From: Rhizobium mayense | Lineage (GTDB): Bacteria > Pseudomonadota > Alphaproteobacteria > Rhizobiales > Rhizobiaceae | Assembly (NCBI RefSeq): GCF_030272705.1 | Contig: NZ_JARFYM010000004.1 | Span: 62,001-126,000 of the forward strand | Direction: 5' to 3' | DNA length: 64,000 nucleotides | Shown here: in pieces, positions 8,821-16,859 of the stretch | How the letters are laid out: each line of letters opens with the position of its first letter | Position numbering within the stretch: the first letter of the stretch is position 1 | Translations under genes and position numbers: made by a program | Notes under the pieces: model-generated | What the model was told of the DNA's origin: nothing | Database searches by the model: none | The model's input: the letters and a program-made list of their open reading frames with translations, nothing else

Positions 8821-9800
8821 GCGAGACCTCCAACCTTTAAGATGGCGCGGCTAACGACGCGCGGCGCGAGTTCAATCTTGTAATGATTGCCACCATTCGA
8901 GACGGCCCCCTCCATTGCGAGACGGCTGGCCTTGTCGATGGTTGCCGCATCGAGAACCTTGCCGATAAGCGCCTGTTCGACGGCGTGGGCCCGCCAAGGC
9001 TTGGTGGCAACTCCACCAAGGGCGATGCGGATATCGCGCACGGTCCTGCCGTCCGCCTCGAACGCGAGACCGACCGCCGCGCTGGCCGCCGCGAATTCGT
9101 AGGACTGCCTGTCGCGGACCTTGAGATAGGTCGAGTTTCGTGCGGCGTCAGAGGCTGGAATGACGATGCCGGTGATGAGCTCACCGCGTTCAAGGATAGT
9201 CTCCTTGTCCGGCGTGCTGTCGGGCGTCAGAAAAAAATCATCGATCGCCACCTTCCGGCCGCCGAGATCGACCAGCGCATCAGAAGCTGTCAGAGCGACG
9301 GCAAGGTCGCCGGGATAGGAGGCAATACAATCATCGCTCGTGCCGAGAACGGCGTGATTGCGGGTCACCCCGCCGATCGCCGAACAACCGGATCCCGGAT
9401 TGCGCTTGTTGCAGGCGGTGAAGGCGCCCGGATCGCGGAAATAGGAACAGCGGGTTCGCTGCAGGAGATTGCCTCCGATCGTGGCCATGTTGCGAAGCTG
9501 CGCGGACGCGGCAAGCGACAAGGATTCCGAAACTGCCGGGAAGGCGACGCGGATATCCTTGTGGTCGGCCACCTCGCTCATCCGGGCAAGCGCACCGATC
9601 GTGACGCCCTCGGCATCGACGGCAATTGCGTCCAATCCGGTTAGATGGGTGATATCGATGACGGTTTCTGGCTCGACCACCCCGCATTTTGCAAGATCAA
9701 GGAGCGTCGTGCCGCCAGCGAGCAACATTGCACCGGCCTGGAGTGCAGCGCTGCGGGCCTCGTCAGCGGAAGCGGCGCGGAGATAGGAAAAGTCTTTCAT
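8817..9800 (-). CDS. aldehyde oxidoreductase, FAD-binding subunit
   Basis: 327 residues from ATG 9800 (MKDFSYLRAASADEARSAAL), which overlaps the Fe-S gene stop by 4 bp; the open frame upstream of it lies over that gene. FAD motifs are LLAGGTTLLDL near 27-37 and NMATIGGNLLQRTRC. The loop CSYFRDPGAFTACNKRNPGSGCSA adds cysteines that in E. coli PaoB-type subunits hold an extra [4Fe-4S] cluster, so the same is expected here (family knowledge). It relays electrons between the Mo subunit and the 2Fe-2S subunit. Confidence 0.93.
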   Translation of the reverse strand: MKDFSYLRAASADEARSAALQAGAMLLAGGTTLLDLAKCGVVEPETVIDITHLTGLDAIAVDAEGVTIGALARMSEVADHKDIRVAFPAVSESLSLAASAQLRNMATIGGNLLQRTRCSYFRDPGAFTACNKRNPGSGCSAIGGVTRNHAVLGTSDDCIASYPGDLAVALTASDALVDLGGRKVAIDDFFLTPDSTPDKETILERGELITGIVIPASDAARNSTYLKVRDRQSYEFAAASAAVGLAFEADGRTVRDIRIALGGVATKPWRAHAVEQALIGKVLDAATIDKASRLAMEGAVSNGGNHYKIELAPRVVSRAILKVGGLA

Positions 9801-10273
9801 CGAGCCGTCTCCGCCGCTTCGCGCACCGCCGCGACGATGCTGTTGTAGGCCCCGCAACGACAGAGGTTGCCGGACATATATTCGCGGATTTCCGCATCGG
9901 AACCCGCATGGCCTTCTCGAATGCAGGCAACCGCGGACATGATTTGACCCGGCGTGCAGTAACCGCACTGGAAGGCGTCGTTTTCGATGAAGGCCGCCTG
10001 GACCGGATGCAGATCGCCGTTTTCACCCGCCAGCCCTTCGATGGTGCTGACCTGTCGGCCTTCGACCTGGGCGGCAAGCGTCAGACAAGAGAGCACGCGC
10101 TTGCCGTCGACATGACAGGTGCAGGCGCCGCACTGGCCCTGGTCGCAGCCTTTCTTTGTGCCGGTCATCGCGAGATGCTCGCGCAACGCGTCGAGCAGCG
10201 TGACGCGCGGTTCGACATCGAGTTCGTGGCGCCTCCCGTTTATGTCGAGCGAGAGATGGATGGTTCGTGTCAT
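9797..10273 (-). CDS. aldehyde oxidoreductase, 2Fe-2S subunit
   Basis: 158 residues. The plant-type ferredoxin domain has C43, C48, C51 and C63 (GCDQGQCGACTC...LSC). The second helical [2Fe-2S] domain has C103, C106, C138 and C140 (FQCGYCTPGQ...GNLCRCGAY). All eight ligands are present. Unlike E. coli PaoA there is no twin-arginine leader before MTRTIHLSLDINGRRH, so a cytoplasmic enzyme is inferred. First gene of the operon; the order Fe-S, FAD, Mo is that of paoABC. Confidence 0.94.
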   Translation of the reverse strand: MTRTIHLSLDINGRRHELDVEPRVTLLDALREHLAMTGTKKGCDQGQCGACTCHVDGKRVLSCLTLAAQVEGRQVSTIEGLAGENGDLHPVQAAFIENDAFQCGYCTPGQIMSAVACIREGHAGSDAEIREYMSGNLCRCGAYNSIVAAVREAAETAR

Positions 10274-10706
10274 GAAAAGCTCCTGCCTTCGTCACGAGAA
10301 TGAAAATATCGGCTTCTACAAGGGACTGGTCGATGGTCGGCCAAAGACTAAATGTTTTCTCCAAGGGACGCGCCGACGCGGTTTCGGCATGACGTCCTGG
10401 AAGCGTCTGGATTAAGAAGTGAAAGGCGCCCACATAACCGGAGGCGCCTCCGGTTAAACTAGCGGCTTATAGAACTTCGTCAAGTCTCTTTTCTTTGAAG
10501 CAGCGTTCGACGGCGGCCAGGGCGCACATGGCACTGTCCCGCGCCGCGCGGCCGCGGCATCGCCGAAAACCTCCCCCGGGCAACGCGCCAACGGAAAAAT
10601 CTCGATTCCAGAACTAAGTTCACATATAATTCTCCAAACAAAAACGATCATTTGAGCCCAAGCAGGTTTCGATGGCGGATCACAAAGCGCTATTTGAGGA
10701 ATGCAG
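10274..10706. other. gene-free divergent intergenic region with a 22-bp perfect palindrome
   Basis: No convincing gene in 433 bases between the divergent Fe-S subunit and cyclo-ligase genes. It contains a perfect 22-bp palindrome at 10435-10456 (half-site TAACCGGAGGC) and a -10-like TATAAT at 10625-10630 upstream of the cyclo-ligase with no good -35. 6S RNA often adjoins cyclo-ligase genes, but no convincing 6S-like structure was recognised. Confidence 0.5.
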
Positions 10707-11390
10707 ATGACCATGTCGGATCAGCGAGATACGGACGACGCGTCCTCTGAATTCGCATCGCCAGCCTGCCTAATGCATGAGATCCAACCAGCCTCCAGCG
10801 GCTCTTCGGCTAACGAGGCTGCCCCCTCGGACATTCCGGCATGGCGGAAGACAGAGCGTCAAAAATTGATCGATGAGCGGAAATCCTTGCTGTCGGCGCA
10901 GCGGGAGGAATTTACCCGCTTGATTGCGAATTATCTTAATCACGTGGTTACCGACGTCGCCGGCCGATACATCAGCATGTTCTGGCCGTTTCTGGGAGAG
11001 CCCGATCTCCGCGGATGGATGGCTGCTGCGACCAGCCGTGGCGCGACATGCCTGCTACCCGTGGTCGCCGCCAAACGAACACCCCTGATTTTTCGGTCGT
11101 GGAAAATAGGAGAGCGGCTGGAACGTGGCATCTGGAATATTCCCGTGCCGGCAGACGGCAAGGAAGCTATCCCCGATGTCGTTATTGCACCGCTCGTCGG
11201 ATTCGATAGCAATTGCTTCCGGCTTGGCTATGGCGGGGGTTATTTCGACAGGACCCTCGCTCATCTCGGCCGCAAGCCGCTGGCTATCGGCGTTGGCTTC
11301 GAATCGCAAAAGATCAAGACCATCCATCCCCTCGCCCACGACATTCCGATGGATGTAATCGTGACAGACACCGGGGTGCGATATCGATGA
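10707..11390 (+). CDS. 5-formyltetrahydrofolate cyclo-ligase family protein
   Basis: 227 residues. It converts 5-formyl-THF with ATP to 5,10-methenyl-THF in the cytoplasm. The signature RLGYGGGYFDRTLAHL and the following AIGVGFESQKI are clear, as is the N-terminal basic helix WRKTERQKLIDERKSLLSAQR. About 40 Ser/Ala-rich residues precede the family domain, longer than usual (most members are 180-200 aa). GAGGA at 10696-10700 is six bases from the ATG at 10707, so that start is preferred over the ATG at 10701, which abuts it. It stands alone, without zapA or other folate genes. Confidence 0.9.
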   Translation: MTMSDQRDTDDASSEFASPACLMHEIQPASSGSSANEAAPSDIPAWRKTERQKLIDERKSLLSAQREEFTRLIANYLNHVVTDVAGRYISMFWPFLGEPDLRGWMAAATSRGATCLLPVVAAKRTPLIFRSWKIGERLERGIWNIPVPADGKEAIPDVVIAPLVGFDSNCFRLGYGGGYFDRTLAHLGRKPLAIGVGFESQKIKTIHPLAHDIPMDVIVTDTGVRYR

Positions 11391-11472
11391 ACTCCCGCGC
11401 AAATCTCAAAACCTTGAGAATCTCGGGAACATTTTCCAAGGCCGGACATCCAATCGCCGATTGGAGATGAAA

Positions 11473-12177
11473 ATGAAGGCAACAAATCTTGTAGTCCTGG
11501 CCGGACGGGCCCTTCCGGATGATCAGACGAGTGACGCCGCTCTGATCGAGCACGCCACCGGCAGAGATCCTGGGGCATTTCGAACGATCATGCGCCGCTA
11601 TAATCAGCGTCTTTTCCGGATTGCGCGTGCCATTGTGCGCGACGACAGCGTCGCCGAAGACGTTGTTCAGGAAGCCTATATGCATGCCTTTGAGCATCTC
11701 GGCAATTTTCGAGCCGAGTCATCATTGTCCACGTGGCTGCACCGGATCGTCATGAACGAGGCCCTCGGCCGGCTTCGCAAGACTTCGCGCAGCCCTGAGG
11801 TTATCTTGCCTGCCCATGCGGCAAGCGCTGACGTCGTCCCATTTCCAAATGGCATAGCCACAGACGATCCGGAAAAGACCATGGCACAACGGCAGATATT
11901 GCGGCTTGTGGAAGAGGCGACGGACGAATTGCCAGATGATTTTCGCCTGGTTTTCATTGCGAGGGTCATCGAAGGCATGAGCGTCGAAGAAACCGCAGAG
12001 CTCTTGGGTATCAAGCACGCGACGGTGAGATCCAGGCTTCACCGCGCCAGGGAGCTGTTGCGAAAGCACATCGACGATCGTATCGGCCCAATGCTCCTCA
12101 ATGCATTTCCCTTTGCCGGATGGCGCTGCGAGCGGCTGACAACAAAAGTGATGAAACGACTGGGCATCGAAGAATAA
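11473..12177 (+). CDS. RNA polymerase ECF sigma factor
   Basis: About 234 residues. Region 2 contains DPGAFRTIMRRYNQRLFRIARAIVRDDSVAEDVVQEAYMHAF, and region 4 contains LPDDFRLVFIARVIEGMSVEETAELLGIKHATVRSRLHRARELL. The ATG at 11473 has GGAG six bases upstream; in-frame TTG 11461 and ATG 11467 are alternatives. A C-terminal tail after region 4 (DDRIGPMLLNAFPFAGWRCERLTTKV) continues for about 40 residues. No anti-sigma gene is adjacent; DUF4142 and cupredoxin genes follow on the same strand and may be targets. Confidence 0.92.
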   Translation: MKATNLVVLAGRALPDDQTSDAALIEHATGRDPGAFRTIMRRYNQRLFRIARAIVRDDSVAEDVVQEAYMHAFEHLGNFRAESSLSTWLHRIVMNEALGRLRKTSRSPEVILPAHAASADVVPFPNGIATDDPEKTMAQRQILRLVEEATDELPDDFRLVFIARVIEGMSVEETAELLGIKHATVRSRLHRARELLRKHIDDRIGPMLLNAFPFAGWRCERLTTKVMKRLGIEE

Positions 12178-12267
12178 TTTTGGGAACGTTGCGCCTCGAT
12201 CGGCATCCAATGAGCGTCACCAACAAAAACCGGCACGCAACTCGTCGCCGGAAAGAGGAGCTCTAGA

Positions 12268-12789
12268 ATGTTTGTCCGATTGAGCGCGGCCGTTGCCGCA
12301 ATCTGCCTTCTCAGCCCCGCAGCTTTTGCCGCCGGCGCTGCGCCGACAGATCCACAGATCGCCCACATCGCCTATACGGCCGGAGTGATCGACGTCGAAG
12401 CGGCAAAGCAGGCTCTCAGTATCTCCAAGAACAAGGAGGTCACTGCTTTCGCGAACGAGATGGTACGCGACCACGAGGCCGTCAACAAACAAGCCCTCGA
12501 CCTTGTAAAGAAGCTGAAGGTCACCCCCGAAGACAATGACACAAGCCGCCAATTGACGAAGGCTGCAACTGAAGAGCGCGCCAAACTCGCAAAGCTCAAG
12601 GGCGCCGCCTTCGACAAGGCTTATGTCGAGAACGAAGTCGCTTACCACAAACAGGTCAATAGCGCCCTCGAAGGCACGCTGATCCCGTCAGCCCAGAATG
12701 CCGAGCTGAAGGATCTCTTGAAGACGGGCCTCAAGCTGTTTCAAGGCCATGAGCAGCACGCCGAGCATGTTGCTTCAATGCTGAAATAA
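12268..12789 (+). CDS. DUF4142 domain-containing secreted protein
   Basis: 173 residues with a clear Sec signal peptide (MFVRLSAAVAAICLLSPAAFA, cleavage near 21). The rest is an all-helical DUF4142 domain: AKQALSISKNKEVTAFANEMVRDHEAVNKQALDL and a second half with YHKQVNSALEGTLIPSAQ, a ferritin-like pattern. Predicted periplasmic; biochemical role not established. The ATG follows GGAGCTCTAGA. The cupredoxin starts 11 bases after its stop, so the two form an operon. Confidence 0.88.
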   Translation: MFVRLSAAVAAICLLSPAAFAAGAAPTDPQIAHIAYTAGVIDVEAAKQALSISKNKEVTAFANEMVRDHEAVNKQALDLVKKLKVTPEDNDTSRQLTKAATEERAKLAKLKGAAFDKAYVENEVAYHKQVNSALEGTLIPSAQNAELKDLLKTGLKLFQGHEQHAEHVASMLK

Positions 12790-12800
12790 GGAAGCAGACG

Positions 12801-13121
12801 ATGCGAATTGCATGTGACGGCCGGCTGCGATTGGCCGGCCTGGGGCTGTTGCTATCCGTCCTTCCCGCCGAGGCCGCGACGATCGAGGTCACCATTGAAA
12901 AGCTTGAAATCAGGCCGGCGGTGGTCAGCGCGACCGTCGGCGACACGATCAGGTGGGTCAATAAGGACATCATGGTGCATACGGCCACTGCCGATGGAAG
13001 ATTCGATGTCGTCATTCAACCGCGTCAGTCGGCTTCGACGGTGGTAACCAAGGCAGGTGTTGTTGATTATTACTGCCGCTTTCATCCGAACATGCGCGCC
13101 CGACTGGAGGTGGCCGAGTAA
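12801..13121 (+). CDS. cupredoxin-domain (plastocyanin/azurin-like) periplasmic protein
   Basis: 106 residues with a signal peptide (cleavage near APAEAA, residues 22-26). The blue-copper ligand set is visible: H60 (IMVHTAT), C92 and H95 (YYCRFHPNM) and M98. The fold signature VGDTIRWVNKDIMVHTA matches small plastocyanin-like proteins that bind Cu in the periplasm for electron transfer or copper handling. GGAAG precedes the ATG. Co-transcribed with the DUF4142 gene; possibly controlled by the upstream ECF sigma factor (inference). Confidence 0.9.
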   Translation: MRIACDGRLRLAGLGLLLSVLPAEAATIEVTIEKLEIRPAVVSATVGDTIRWVNKDIMVHTATADGRFDVVIQPRQSASTVVTKAGVVDYYCRFHPNMRARLEVAE

Positions 13122-13345
13122 TCATCTTCAAATACGTCTCCGGCGGATCGCCTCGGTCCGCCGGCCAGGTTGTATTCGCATTTGAGCCCGTCGAACGGCT
13201 GGGGTGCCGAACAAAACAGCAAACCGCCTGCCAAACCGGCATTGTCTCGTACCGGCGCCTCGGCCTCCCCGTAGGGATTATCGTCTCCAGACATTGGCAT
13301 AGGGATTGCTTCGGTATCCCTGGATACCTGAAGAGACGATATTCG

Positions 13346-13660
13346 ATGCTGTATGTTCTCCCCGCCTTGCTTTTGAGCTTTTCCCTCGGGCTCAGCTGGA
13401 ACAGATTTCTGCTTACATTTACAAGCCGCACCGAGCTGCTTCAAAATCAGATGCCGGTGACGGTGGTCGCCGCAGCCGTCAGCCTTTCCGCGTTCGCGCT
13501 GTCCGTCGGCGATATGGGCCCCTGGTTGGGAGGAACGATCGTCCTGCTTGGACTTGCGCTCGCAGCAATAATCAAAGGTCTTTTCCACCCCATTCCCGTC
13601 GTGGCGCTTTCAGCCGCCAGCCTCGCGGCCTACCTGTATTTTAGAGTACTTGCCGTTTAG
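13346..13660 (+). CDS. small hypothetical membrane protein
   Basis: 104 residues with three hydrophobic segments (about 3-18, 38-55 and 62-100) and few charges, consistent with an inner-membrane protein. No family recognised. The start (MLYVLPALLLSFSLGLSW) has only a weak upstream ribosome site, and other frames are also open here, so the call rests mainly on membrane-protein composition. Confidence 0.5.
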   Translation: MLYVLPALLLSFSLGLSWNRFLLTFTSRTELLQNQMPVTVVAAAVSLSAFALSVGDMGPWLGGTIVLLGLALAAIIKGLFHPIPVVALSAASLAAYLYFRVLAV

Positions 13661-13814
13661 GTCTCAACGACGGCAACCGGCGGAAAGGCCTCGAGTTGCT
13701 CGTATCGCGCTTGATGCCGCGTGCTGCCGGTGGTTTAGTCAGTGGCGAAATCGAGGTGAACTTTTGCAGCTCGTCTCTTGAATGGTCTACCGCTAAAGAA
13801 AGAAATGCGAGCAA

Positions 13815-14834
13815 GTGACGACCAGCATCAGACATATCGCCAAACTTGCGGGAACATCGGTCTCTTCGGTCTCACGCGTTCTCAATAATAGTGGCTATGC
13901 CTCGCCCGAACTCAGGGACCGGGTGGAAGCGGCTATACGCACACTGAACTATACGCCCAGCAAGGGCGCACGCATGCTGCGGGGTGCGCCAAGCCGAATG
14001 ATCGGGCTGATGCTGCCGTCGATCGACGTGCCCTTCTTCGGCATCCTGGCTCATGCCATCGAACAGGAATTGTTCCAGCGCGGCTACCAGACGCTGATCT
14101 GCAGCACAGCGGAGAATATGGATCATGAGGCGCGCTACACGTCCATGTTGCTTTCCCAGCGCGTCGATGGCGTCATCGTGGCAAGCGCCTTCGGCAGCAC
14201 CGAGCATTTCGAGGTGCTGCGGGACGCAGGTATTCCGATAATCGCCATTGACCGCGAGCTCAGCGGCATCGCTGACGACGCGGTCATGGCCGATCACGAG
14301 GAAGGCGGCCGTCTGTTGGCGCGTCACCTGATCGACCTCGGCCATCGGTCCATTGGCATCGTCGGTGCGCCGGCGCACAGCCAGCCAGTGCAGCTTCGCC
14401 TCCGAGGCATCTCAGCAGAAATGGCGAAAAGCGGGATCACGCCCGCTGCCGTGACGATGGCCGAGGAGCACAGCTTCGCGGCGACCTACCCGCTGGCGCG
14501 GGATCTGCTGGCGGCGCATCCGGAGATCACGGCAATCATCGGCACGACCGATATTTCGGCGATTGCGGCAATCCATGCCGTCCTGGATCGTGGTTTTTCC
14601 GTTCCAGACGATTATTCGGTGATCGGTTTTGACGATCTGCCGGAGGCAGCCTATGTCTTTCCGCGGCTGACAACGGTCGCACAGCCCATCCGCGATGTCG
14701 GGCAACTGGCGGCACAGCGGTTGGAAACACTGATCAAGGAACATCAGACGGGGAACAAAGCGCGACCGGGCACCGTCGTGAAAGTGCCGGTCACTCTGAT
14801 CCATAGGGACTCCACCGGCCCCGTCCGTGGCTGA
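13815..14834 (+). CDS. LacI-family transcriptional regulator
   Basis: 339 residues, GTG start. HTH at residues 3-25 (TSIRHIAKLAGTSVSSVSRVLNN) and hinge helix near 45-60 (YTPSKGARMLRG), followed by a periplasmic-binding-protein-like sugar domain (MIGLMLPSIDVPFFGILAHAIEQELFQRGYQTLICST) ending with VIGFDDLPEAAYVFPRLTTVAQP. It converges with the minus-strand sugar operon whose promoter carries two LacI-type operators (20607-20625 and 20663-20681), so it is the probable repressor of that operon. Confidence 0.94.
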   Translation: MTTSIRHIAKLAGTSVSSVSRVLNNSGYASPELRDRVEAAIRTLNYTPSKGARMLRGAPSRMIGLMLPSIDVPFFGILAHAIEQELFQRGYQTLICSTAENMDHEARYTSMLLSQRVDGVIVASAFGSTEHFEVLRDAGIPIIAIDRELSGIADDAVMADHEEGGRLLARHLIDLGHRSIGIVGAPAHSQPVQLRLRGISAEMAKSGITPAAVTMAEEHSFAATYPLARDLLAAHPEITAIIGTTDISAIAAIHAVLDRGFSVPDDYSVIGFDDLPEAAYVFPRLTTVAQPIRDVGQLAAQRLETLIKEHQTGNKARPGTVVKVPVTLIHRDSTGPVRG

Positions 14835-14863
14835 GGCGGAGTAGGGTCATGGCGTGACCCGAA

Positions 14864-15874
14864 CTATGGTCGGACGATGACTTTGATCTCGCCTGGCAAT
14901 GGCGCGCTGCCCACCACCTCCGCGACCTCTTCGAGACCGATGCTCTTGGTCACCAGCATATCCAGCTCCAACGCCCCGCTCGCGACCATTGCCGCAGCCC
15001 GCGAATGGGTGAACGGATTGAGATAGGCCGGCCTTATGTCGACTTCACTGACGAGCAGATTGAACGGCAGGACGGGCACCTCGACACCTGCGGGTGTCAC
15101 TCCGAAAAGCACGAAGATGCCGCCGCGTCGCGCCATCCGCAGACCAGTCTGCAAGGTGTCGGGCACACCGGCGCATTCGATGACGACATCCGCGCCACCG
15201 TGGGTGACGTCTCGAACAGCGGCGACCGCGTCCGAAGCTGCCGGGTCAAAGGCATGCGTCGCTCCCACCTGCAGCGCGGTCTGCCGTCTCGAGAGCTGCC
15301 GCGTGATCAAAATCACCTGGCTTGCTCCAGCCAAGCGGGCCAATTGCACCATAAGCAGGCCGATCACACCTCCTCCCAGGATAGCGACGCTCTCGCCCGG
15401 TCGGATCTCGGCTTTGTCGATGGCATGAAGACAGCAGGCAAGCGGCTCGCAGAAAGCGCCGTGCACGGGATTAAGTTCGGCAGGCAGCGTGAATGCCTGA
15501 CGGTACGGCACCGCCGCATATTCGGCAAAACCCCCATCTCGCGTCACGCCGATCGCGGTCAAATTCTCGCACAAGTTCACCCGCCCGCGTGTACAGGCAT
15601 GACAACGGCCACAGGCGATATTCGGGTCCACGGTCACGATCTCACCGCCGGTAAAGCCTGCAACCTCATTGCCCACCTCTTCCACGATGCCGCAGAATTC
15701 ATGGCCCATGGTGACCGGAATCGCCGTCGGATACTCGCCCTTGTACATATGGCGATCGGAGCCGCAGATGCCGGCGGCCAAGACACGGACAAGCAATTCG
15801 CCCGGCCGGGCAGCCGGTTTTTCGACGCTGCGCATCGTCATGGACCCGATCGACTCCAAGCGAACAGCCTTCAT
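14864..15874 (-). CDS. zinc-dependent medium-chain dehydrogenase (threonine/sorbitol dehydrogenase-like)
   Basis: 336 residues from ATG 15874, preceded by GCGAGGAGGAGAGGA. Catalytic zinc motif AAGICGSDRHMYKG and GHEFCGIVEEVG near 50-70; structural zinc cysteines in CGRCHACTRGRVNLC near 93-107; Rossmann glycines in VAILGGGVIGLLMVQLA. It oxidises a polyol or sugar alcohol with NAD(P)+. It is the last gene of the operon, downstream of the SDR, suggesting it feeds sugars into or from the isomerase/kinase route. Confidence 0.92.
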   Translation of the reverse strand: MKAVRLESIGSMTMRSVEKPAARPGELLVRVLAAGICGSDRHMYKGEYPTAIPVTMGHEFCGIVEEVGNEVAGFTGGEIVTVDPNIACGRCHACTRGRVNLCENLTAIGVTRDGGFAEYAAVPYRQAFTLPAELNPVHGAFCEPLACCLHAIDKAEIRPGESVAILGGGVIGLLMVQLARLAGASQVILITRQLSRRQTALQVGATHAFDPAASDAVAAVRDVTHGGADVVIECAGVPDTLQTGLRMARRGGIFVLFGVTPAGVEVPVLPFNLLVSEVDIRPAYLNPFTHSRAAAMVASGALELDMLVTKSIGLEEVAEVVGSAPLPGEIKVIVRP

Positions 15875-15956
15875 TCCTCTCCTCCTCGCTAACGATTTCA
15901 CATTGCAGAATGACGAACCTATCCGGCACTGGCCTGGGAAGGCCCTGCCCGACCGA

Positions 15957-16745
15957 TCAGCTCATGACGTTGCCGCCATCGACATTGTAGCACTGCGCGA
16001 CGATGTATGCCGCATCCGGCCCGGCCAGGAAGGCAGCCATGGCAGCCTGTTCTTCGGCCATCCCAAATCGTCCGGCGGGAACGGCGGCCGCCACGCGGCG
16101 CTTCACCTCGCCGGGCTGCAAACCTTCGCGGCTCCCAAGTTTCGCATCAACAACGTCCCACATCGGCGTATCGACCACGCCGGGAGCGATGGCGTTCACG
16201 TTGATCCCGTAACGGATCAGTTCCAGAGCGCAGCTTTGGGTGATACTGATAACGGCCGCTTTGGAGGCGCAATAAGCCACGGCAGGTCCCTCGCCGCGGC
16301 GGCCGGCCTGAGACGAGAAATTGATGATGCGCCCGCCCTCGCCTCTCTCAACCATATGCCGGGCAACGGCCTGCGTCATGAAAATTACGCCTTCGATATT
16401 GACCTGGAAGACCCTGGCCGTGCGCCTGCGCGACATCTCCAGGATGGATTGGACGTCGTAAATGCCAGCGGCGTTCACCAGTATGTCTATCTTGCCGGCG
16501 GCCTCTATCGAGAAAGCCACGGCGGCGTCGATGCTCTCCTGGCTGGTCACGTCGAGCGCCACGCCCCAGCTATCGGGGCCGATCGCCTTCGCGACACCTG
16601 CGCATCGTTCGCTGTCGAGATCGGCTACGACGACCTTCGCTCCTTCGGCTGCGAAGCGCTCACAAACAGCCTTCCCGATACCGCTCGCGCCTCCCGTGAC
16701 CAACGCCACCTTTCCGGACAGTCGAGATGTCTGCACAAAAGTCAT
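15957..16745 (-). CDS. short-chain dehydrogenase/reductase (SDR)
   Basis: 262 residues, classical SDR. Cofactor motif TGGASGIGKAV at 17-27, D in VVVADLDSERC favouring NAD(H), NAAGIYD strand, catalytic Ser in INFSSQAG, and YCASK (Tyr/Lys pair). The C-terminal PAGRFGMAEEQAAMAAFLAGPDAAYIVAQCYNVDGG is typical of polyol/sorbitol dehydrogenases. GGAG lies upstream of the ATG. Part of the sugar operon; the substrate is probably a sugar alcohol or sugar. Confidence 0.92.
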   Translation of the reverse strand: MTFVQTSRLSGKVALVTGGASGIGKAVCERFAAEGAKVVVADLDSERCAGVAKAIGPDSWGVALDVTSQESIDAAVAFSIEAAGKIDILVNAAGIYDVQSILEMSRRRTARVFQVNIEGVIFMTQAVARHMVERGEGGRIINFSSQAGRRGEGPAVAYCASKAAVISITQSCALELIRYGINVNAIAPGVVDTPMWDVVDAKLGSREGLQPGEVKRRVAAAVPAGRFGMAEEQAAMAAFLAGPDAAYIVAQCYNVDGGNVMS

Positions 16746-16859
16746 CGCGTCAGCTCCTTGATCGCCGCGCCGCCACGGCCGCTACCATGCATGGCTTAAT
16801 GTCGTCCTTCCTTGCTTGGATCATGACTGGCCACCTTCTGCCGATGCAGACTCAACAGG

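Noticed and set aside
6586..8883. 765-codon open frame on the plus strand opposite the molybdenum subunit
   Set aside because: It lies entirely antisense to a gene with clear catalytic motifs, has Arg/His/Asp-rich composition typical of a GC-rich shadow frame, and no recognisable domain.
10274..10706. 6S RNA next to the cyclo-ligase gene
   Set aside because: The neighbourhood is suggestive, but no long bulged stem with the 6S open-bubble pattern could be traced, and this does not look like the canonical zapA-linked locus.
11426..11450. GGAAC at 11426 (and at 12183) as EcfG general-stress promoters
   Set aside because: No CGTT-type -10 occurs 16-18 bases downstream of either GGAAC.
15669..16799. 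376-codon plus-strand frame opposite the zinc dehydrogenase and SDR
   Set aside because: Antisense to two genes with complete motifs; no protein family pattern.
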